Positions 7,029 through 10,718 of a stretch of DNA of 10,718 nucleotides are shown piece after piece. Source of the DNA: an uncultured Oscillospiraceae bacterium (GTDB lineage: Bacteria > Bacillota > Clostridia > Oscillospirales > Oscillospiraceae). The stretch covers positions 1-10,718 of the forward strand of contig CAJUQN010000091.1 of NCBI GenBank assembly GCA_910588625.1, in the 5' to 3' direction. A program made the translations under genes and the position numbers. Position 1 is the first letter of the stretch, and each line of letters opens with the position of its first letter. The notes under the pieces were generated by a model. It searched no databases and was not told where the DNA came from. It saw only the letters and a list, made by a program, of their open reading frames with translations.

Positions 7029-7253
7029 TTATCCTTTTATCCGGGTTCTCCAGGGGTACACCATAGGGATGGGCCTCCTCCGTGCCCGTCCGTTCCCCCG
7101 AAAACAGCCAGTTTCCCTACAAACGGGCCGGGACAGAGCCCGGCCCCTACAGGACACCTTCCCAAACATAAAATCTGCCGATAGGACACTCCCTGCTGCT
7201 ACTACGTTCCCCGTTGCGCATTTAGAAAACAGGCAGTTTATGATTGCAAGACT
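7029..7253. other. Noncoding spacer with a repeat-like GC hairpin
   Basis: No frame here has a credible start and protein character. It contains GGGCCGGG (7125-7132) and CCCGGCCC (7139-7146), a perfect 8-bp stem with loop ACAGAG, embedded in GC-rich text with the phrase CCCCTAC after it. Short hairpins of this style are scattered between genes in many Oscillospiraceae genomes, so a dispersed repeat is likely. The GC content falls sharply to the right of this stretch. Confidence 0.45.
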
Positions 7254-7281
7254 TTGAACTTTTGCTCCCGTATGATATAAT
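7254..7281 (+). promoter_or_regulatory. Promoter of the sigma factor cassette
   Basis: TTGAAC (7254-7259), a 16-base spacer and TATAAT (7276-7281) form a good vegetative-type promoter. Transcription would begin near 7288, about 70 bases ahead of the sigma factor start, and could continue through the downstream genes. Confidence 0.7.
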
Positions 7282-7356
7282 GCAAGAAACAGCAAAATGA
7301 AATCATGCTTCTGGCACACACGACATAACGTTCGACTTGAACAGGAAAGGAGCAGG

Positions 7357-7872
7357 ATGCTTATGGAACGAAGCACAGATCAGTTCATAGCAAATCTTTA
7401 CCGCGAAAACTATCGCGCGCTCTATCTCCATGCTTATTCCATGCTGGGACAGCGCCCAGAAGTCGAGGTTGCGTTACAAGAAGCATTTTTGGCTGCTTGC
7501 AAAAACCCGGAAGAATTTATGCGCAAAGAAAATCCGATAACGTGGATGGAAAAGGTGATTGAAAAAATGGCGCTACATATCCTGCGGGAGCGGAGATATA
7601 CTGCGGCGCTGTTCACATCCTTTGAGGAGCTTGCTCCAGGTCAGGAACCTTCTACACTGACTGAGGGCAGCTTTGAACTAATTGACTTTTGTCAAAGCGT
7701 TGTCACAAAGGAGGAGTTGAAATTGTTCCTGCGGATCGCGGAGGGGAGCTCGACGTTCGCTGACGAAGCGGACAGGCTGGGGATCAAGCTGTCCACCTGC
7801 TACAAGCGGTTCGAGCGCATTCGGGAAAAACTTCAAAAAGCAATGGATGATTACAGCAAAAACGGGCCTTAG
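7357..7872 (+). CDS. ECF-like RNA polymerase sigma factor
   Basis: 171 residues from ATG 7357. The start is placed by AAAGGAG at 7346-7352; ATG 7363 is equally possible, and the in-frame ATG at 7297 has no ribosome binding site. Residues 5-75 fit sigma region 2 (FIANLYRENYRALYLHAYSM, then ALQEAFLAACKNP). After a variable linker, residues 120-165 fit region 4 with a helix-turn-helix: TKEELKLFLRIAEG, FADEADRLGIKLSTCYKRFERIREKL. The length is typical of extracytoplasmic-function sigma factors; region 3 is absent. It would direct RNA polymerase to a small regulon answering an envelope signal. The next gene encodes a membrane protein with the usual anti-sigma layout, so the activity is probably held at the membrane. 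Codon use and GC are lower than in the kinase gene. Confidence 0.82.
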   Translation: MLMERSTDQFIANLYRENYRALYLHAYSMLGQRPEVEVALQEAFLAACKNPEEFMRKENPITWMEKVIEKMALHILRERRYTAALFTSFEELAPGQEPSTLTEGSFELIDFCQSVVTKEELKLFLRIAEGSSTFADEADRLGIKLSTCYKRFERIREKLQKAMDDYSKNGP

Positions 7873-7942
7873 CTTTTGGCTATATTGCTGAAAATTAAAA
7901 ATTTTTCAATCCAATGTCGAAAAACGGGTCGCTCGTGGAAGT

Positions 7943-7950
7943 TAGACTAT
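7943..7950 (+). promoter_or_regulatory. Shared TAGACTAT motif, possible second promoter element
   Basis: TAGACTAT occurs here, 13 bases before the anti-sigma-like gene, and again at 9397-9404, 31 bases before the exported protein gene at 9436. The surrounding bases also agree partly (TTAGACTATAA and ATAGACTATTA). It could be a -10-like element read by the cassette's own sigma factor. The unequal distance to the start codons weakens the case, and two copies of an 8-mer may be chance. Confidence 0.2.
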
Positions 7951-7963
7951 AAGGGGGAAAAAA

Positions 7964-8902
7964 ATGAGCGAGTTGAATGAACTTAGCAACACCAAATATG
8001 CCTATCTACGCAGTCTCTCCCTTGAGGAACTATTGGAACGCCTGGCCGTTGCGCCAATCCCCGCAGTTTCTCCAGAAAAGCAGGCTTATGTAGATGCACT
8101 AAAGGAGGCGATCATTGAAAAGGAAGATGAAAATCCCACAGGATTTTTTCCCGATGTAGACCAGCAATGGGAGCAGTTCGTAACCCAATATCTGCCCGAG
8201 ATAGAAGAAACCGCGCTTGAACCTGAGCGCATGGAGCACGCCGATTTAGCACAAACCAAACAGCAGTCTCTTAAAGTCCCCCAAAAGCGTGTTGTTCCGT
8301 TCCGTCAGGTCTGGCGCACGGCCCTGGTTGCCGCCGCCGCGATTGTCTGTATGCTTGCCATCATGGTTACAGCCCAGGCTGCGGGCGTAGATGTATTCGG
8401 TGCGATGGCTCGGTGGACTAAGGATGTATTTAGCTTTGGGCAAATTGCGCCGGATAGTGAGGTATCCGACAATCCGGCCCAGGAGACAGCGGGGCAGGAG
8501 ACGGAAGCCCCCGGCACCGAGTTCACTTCCTTACAGGAGGCGTTTGATGCCTACGGCATGACGGAGGTACACGAACCGACATGTCTTCCAAACGGATATA
8601 CGCTAGCAGAACTCGATGTAATGTGCCTGGACGATCCGTTCCGGCGAACCTATGCGGCATCCTACACGGACGGCGAGGGGTATGTAAGCATCAGTGCCAT
8701 GAGCTACGAGGGTGAACCTGCCACACAGGTACAAAAAATTGACGGCCATGTTGAATCGGTGGAGAAGAACGATATAATGTTTTATCATATTGAAAACTCA
8801 TCGGGCCGCACGATTGCGTGGTACTCGGATCAATATGAGTATTATCTCAGCGGTAGTGGGGGAAAAGATATTCTGTGGAAAATTGTGGATTCCATGTTTT
8901 AG
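7964..8902 (+). CDS. Membrane-anchored anti-sigma-like protein with DUF4367-type ectodomain
   Basis: 312 residues; the start follows AAGGGGG. Residues 1-112 are hydrophilic and acidic and predicted cytoplasmic (SLSLEELLERLAVAP), the place where an anti-sigma domain would hold the sigma factor. A single membrane helix spans about 119-138 (TALVAAAAIVCMLAIMVTA). A Glu/Pro/Thr linker (160-190) then leads to an outside domain, about 192-312, with the DUF4367 pattern: LQEAFDAYGM, CLPNGYTLAEL, a central strand-rich part, and a C-terminal GKDILWKIVDSMF. DUF4367 proteins commonly follow sigma-factor genes in Clostridia and are thought to sense envelope state. No zinc-binding HxxxCxxC motif is seen, so it is not a classical ZAS anti-sigma factor. 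The gap to the sigma gene is 91 bases, and the next gene starts 12 bases after its stop. Confidence 0.8.
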   Translation: MSELNELSNTKYAYLRSLSLEELLERLAVAPIPAVSPEKQAYVDALKEAIIEKEDENPTGFFPDVDQQWEQFVTQYLPEIEETALEPERMEHADLAQTKQQSLKVPQKRVVPFRQVWRTALVAAAAIVCMLAIMVTAQAAGVDVFGAMARWTKDVFSFGQIAPDSEVSDNPAQETAGQETEAPGTEFTSLQEAFDAYGMTEVHEPTCLPNGYTLAELDVMCLDDPFRRTYAASYTDGEGYVSISAMSYEGEPATQVQKIDGHVESVEKNDIMFYHIENSSGRTIAWYSDQYEYYLSGSGGKDILWKIVDSMF

Positions 8903-8913
8903 GAGGGACTCTC

Positions 8914-9330
8914 ATGAGGAAAAAATGGCCTGTTCGCGCCTTGCTTGTGCTGTTGTGCATGGTGATGCTGTGTAGCATCCCGGCTTATGCAGCCGAAGTA
9001 CGGGCAAGTGATCGAATCATGCACAGCACAGTAACGCTTTCCAAGAAAAGCAATGGTGACTTCAGCATTTACTTTTCCGTTCAGGGCGCCGGGAAAATGG
9101 ATGTAATCGGTGCTACCAGCGTGGAAGTCCAGCGCAATACTATTTTCGGATGGGTGACGGAATACACATTTACGCCAAGCAACGCCCCGGAGATTCAAGC
9201 GGAAAACAAATTTCAGCACAGCGCTGTCCTAACCTATTCGCCGCTGTTTAAGGGAGCGGAATACCGCGCTATGGTGATGATCTATGTGAAGGATGCAACG
9301 GGGATCAGCACACAACAACTGACGAGCTAG
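8914..9330 (+). CDS. Small exported protein, DUF6147-like
   Basis: 138 residues from ATG 8914, set by AGGAGGG (8901-8907), which overlaps the stop codon of the gene before it; the two are clearly translated from one mRNA. The signal peptide is 1-26 (RKKWPVR, hydrophobic core, cut after AYA). The mature part of about 112 residues is beta-rich: RASDRIMHSTVTLSKKSNGD, FSIYFSVQGAGKMDVIGAT, VEVQR, WVTEYTFTPSNAPEIQ, then EYRAMVMIYVKDATG. This arrangement recalls the small secreted DUF6147 proteins of Firmicutes, whose function is unknown; the assignment is from memory of the pattern. There is no cell-wall anchor, lipobox or enzyme motif. Its tight linkage to the anti-sigma-like gene makes it a candidate signal, or a modulator of the ectodomain. 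Confidence 0.75.
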   Translation: MRKKWPVRALLVLLCMVMLCSIPAYAAEVRASDRIMHSTVTLSKKSNGDFSIYFSVQGAGKMDVIGATSVEVQRNTIFGWVTEYTFTPSNAPEIQAENKFQHSAVLTYSPLFKGAEYRAMVMIYVKDATGISTQQLTS

Positions 9331-9435
9331 ACGGTGCTTTCATAAAAAACAAGTGAATGAATTTCGTTTCTAAAAAAGTTCAAACTAATGCATTGATAGA
9401 CTATTAACACTTTACTAAATTATTGGAGGTCAATT

Positions 9436-10134
9436 ATGAAAAAACGTGCAACATCTGCAATCCTTGCTTTCGTAATGTTCCTTACACTGGTCACTTCCGC
9501 ATCGGCTTCTGGTACTGTTTCCACCGAAAACTATGACCAACAAACGGTGGACATTCATGAGGAAATTGAGCGGGCCCTCAACGGGGAAACAGATTTGGAG
9601 ATTGATGCGTCCGACTTTGTATCTGCGGAGTTAATCAATTTGGATGGTACAACTGAAGATGTCGATGTGCTTACGACAACACGCGAACTTTCTCTTCCTG
9701 CAAGCTATGCATATAGTGGCAGGAAAGCTTATGCAACTACTGTGGTGGCGCGAGCTGCCGCAAGGCAAAATGACGGTCAGAATATAAATAAGGAGGAGCT
9801 TGTAACTGGCACAATGACACTTTTTTGGATAGACAATTTTGGTATTTACAACGAATTTGTGGCTCTTTCTGGTTCATGGGTAGCGGCTCCGTATCCCGGC
9901 ACAAATAAAACAGCGACATTGAGCAACAGAAAAGTTACCTTAAATGCAAAAGGACTTCAAGGTCTTAAAGAATATGAGGACACGCTCACCCGCTATCCTA
10001 CTGCTAATACGTTCACTATTGGTGACAGTGAATATCCCGATGGTTGGCTGAGCTATTATGCTGATAGTTGGGTAACGATTAATGGAGGACCGGTGCTACA
10101 CGTCAGAGCAGAAACAGGGTTTCAATTGATATAA
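9436..10134 (+). CDS. Exported protein of unknown function, 232 residues
   Basis: ATG 9436 follows GGAGG by six bases. The signal peptide is 1-24 (KKRATSAILAFVMFLTLVTSASA). The next 60 residues are strongly acidic (HEEIERALNGETDLEIDASD). The remainder is beta-rich with many aromatic residues and no cysteine: YAYSGRKAYATTVVARAAAR, GTMTLFWIDNFGIYNEFVALSGSWV, DGWLSYYADSWVTINGGPVLHV. I do not recognise the family. The acidic first part could be a propeptide or a charged spacer. The gene follows a 105-base gap without a clear terminator, so it may be read through from the cassette or from its own promoter near 9393-9404. It is paired with a small membrane protein gene 10 bases downstream. It has the lowest GC in the window, which suggests separate ancestry from the kinase and SLH genes. 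Confidence 0.75.
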   Translation: MKKRATSAILAFVMFLTLVTSASASGTVSTENYDQQTVDIHEEIERALNGETDLEIDASDFVSAELINLDGTTEDVDVLTTTRELSLPASYAYSGRKAYATTVVARAAARQNDGQNINKEELVTGTMTLFWIDNFGIYNEFVALSGSWVAAPYPGTNKTATLSNRKVTLNAKGLQGLKEYEDTLTRYPTANTFTIGDSEYPDGWLSYYADSWVTINGGPVLHVRAETGFQLI

Positions 10135-10144
10135 GGATATAAGA

Positions 10145-10381
10145 ATGGATAACGACATCATTTATAATGTATATGGCCGCCATTTCGACATAAGCCCCCG
10201 ATTTTTGATGTTTGTGATATGTGGTGCGATAGCGTTGGAAGTGCTAACCATAATTGCCCTTCTCATCATAAGAAAGGTGAAGCCGCAGGTAAGGATGGAT
10301 ATATCACTCAAGAAAAAATGGAAATATGCTCTTGTTACTATGGTGTGTCTTATTGTGGTCGAAATATTGATTCTCTGGTGA
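10145..10381 (+). CDS. 78-residue membrane protein with two helices
   Basis: It starts 10 bases after the stop of the exported protein gene, with a modest AAGGA-type site, so the two are probably translationally linked. Two membrane helices are evident: about 20-42 (LMFVICGAIALEVLTIIALLII) and about 62-78, the latter running to the very C-terminus. A basic stretch (RKVKPQVR, KKKWK) lies between them and is predicted cytoplasmic. Each helix contains a buried glutamate (Glu32, Glu73) in a similar setting (ALEVLTI, VVEILIL), which is unusual and hints at pairing or oligomer formation. No family is recognised. Possible roles are a partner or immunity-like protein for the exported product, or a small subunit of an envelope complex. 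After it, 10382-10430 holds no gene and no clear terminator. Confidence 0.65.
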   Translation: MDNDIIYNVYGRHFDISPRFLMFVICGAIALEVLTIIALLIIRKVKPQVRMDISLKKKWKYALVTMVCLIVVEILILW

Positions 10382-10430
10382 TAATAAATCACTGTGGAAG
10401 TCAAACTCTGCTTGACAGTCAAAGAGAGTG

Positions 10431-10655
10431 CTACTGACCCTTCCGTTTGCGCGTAACAAACACTTGCTGCTCTACGGCGGTGAACCTGGATGCGGTAAAC
10501 TTCGTCACCACGACATTGTTCATCCCACTGGAACAGTAGCATACCATCAGCTTCCCCGCCGCATTGCGGCCCACGATCAGGCCCACATGGGAAGCGTCCG
10601 GGTACAACGCAAAGTCCCCCGGCTGGGCATCCGTCAGCGATACCGCCGTCAAACT
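10431..10655 (-). pseudogene. C-terminal remnant of an NlpC/P60 (C40) peptidase of conjugative-element type
   Basis: About 73 residues end at TAG (10431-10433). They contain the second half of an NlpC/P60 fold: SLTDAQPGDFALY, the catalytic-histidine motif SHVGLIVGR (His22 of this fragment), and CSSGMNNVVVTKF. The catalytic cysteine and the whole N-terminal half are absent, and upstream the frame meets a stop within a few codons, so the protein cannot be active. Full-length relatives are cell-wall hydrolases that open peptidoglycan for type IV-like conjugation machinery in Firmicutes elements. Like the recombinase and small-gene remnants at the other end, it lies on the minus strand, which points to one former mobile element. 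Confidence 0.7.
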
Positions 10656-10657
10656 TT

Positions 10658-10718
10658 TTAGGCAATCTCACATTCCCCCTTGACAACAGCTTTAGAAATA
10701 CCGTTTTGATGAGCAACT
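10658..10718 (-). CDS. C-terminus of an unidentified gene, cut by the window edge
   Basis: A minus-strand frame is open from the right edge to TAA (10658-10660). It encodes VAHQNGISKAVVKGECEIA, a plausible protein ending. The NlpC/P60 remnant begins directly after it. Only 19 codons are visible, so neither function nor integrity can be judged; it is probably part of the same mobile-element debris. Confidence 0.3.
   Translation of the reverse strand, partial: VAHQNGISKAVVKGECEIA

Noticed and set aside
6128..7066. Plus-strand frame of 312 codons over the response regulator
   Set aside because: It is antisense to a gene with all receiver and LytTR motifs. It begins inside the kinase gene and its start has no ribosome binding site.
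7029..7376. Minus-strand frame of 115 codons across the sigma cassette promoter
   Set aside because: It covers the GC hairpin, the promoter and the sigma start; no ribosome binding site and no coherent domain.
9393..9421. TTGATA and TAAATT with a 17-base spacer as a promoter for the gene at 9436
   Set aside because: Transcription would start at about 9428, inside the ribosome binding site, leaving no usable leader. A promoter further upstream, or read-through, is more likely.
10162..10716. Minus-strand frame of 184 codons across the small membrane protein and the NlpC/P60 remnant
   Set aside because: It is antisense to the 78-residue gene and in another frame than the recognisable NlpC/P60 motifs.
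1..10718. CRISPR array, tRNA or rRNA genes
   Set aside because: No regularly spaced direct repeats, no tRNA-like cloverleaf with CCA-adjacent pairing and no rRNA-conserved stretches were seen on either strand.

Overview
The window most likely comes from a gut-type Clostridia chromosome (Firmicutes, Oscillospiraceae-like). The pointers are strong AGGAGG-type ribosome binding sites, an exported SLH-domain surface protein, a GHKL histidine kinase with a LytTR response regulator, a sigma factor followed by a membrane protein with a DUF4367-like ectodomain, and TnpX-type large serine recombinase debris. The assignment rests on recognising families and gene style; no database search was run.

Layout. 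(1) 1-1032 is decayed mobile-element sequence, all on the minus strand. It holds a broken small gene (172-420, start codon ATA plus an in-frame TAG), the C-terminal third of a large serine recombinase (694-1032), several terminator-like hairpins and a perfect 33-bp inverted repeat (537-618). (2) 1115-4144, minus strand, encodes a 1009-residue secreted beta-helix-like surface protein with three C-terminal SLH domains. (3) Divergently, 4390-6171 encodes a multi-membrane-span GHKL sensor kinase. Its LytTR response regulator (6212-6928) lies tail-to-tail on the other strand and has its own strong promoter. (4) 6992-7253 is noncoding and contains a GC-rich hairpin that looks like a dispersed genomic repeat. 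(5) 7254-10381 is a plus-strand cassette of lower GC: ECF-like sigma factor, anti-sigma-like membrane protein, small DUF6147-like exported protein, unknown 232-residue exported protein and a 78-residue two-helix membrane protein. (6) 10431-10718, minus strand, is again mobile-element debris: the C-terminal piece of an NlpC/P60 (C40) peptidase of the type carried by conjugative elements, and the end of an unidentified gene running off the window.

Reading. The intact genes (surface adhesin, two-component system, sigma/anti-sigma cassette) sit between fragments of an integrative conjugative or mobilisable element. They may be cargo, or chromosomal genes exposed by element decay. The kinase/regulator pair probably acts in cell-surface sensing, and the divergent SLH gene is its most obvious candidate target. 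The sigma factor probably responds to an envelope signal gated by the anti-sigma-like protein, with the following exported and membrane genes as candidate output or signal partners. This last cassette is the best candidate in the window for an undescribed system.
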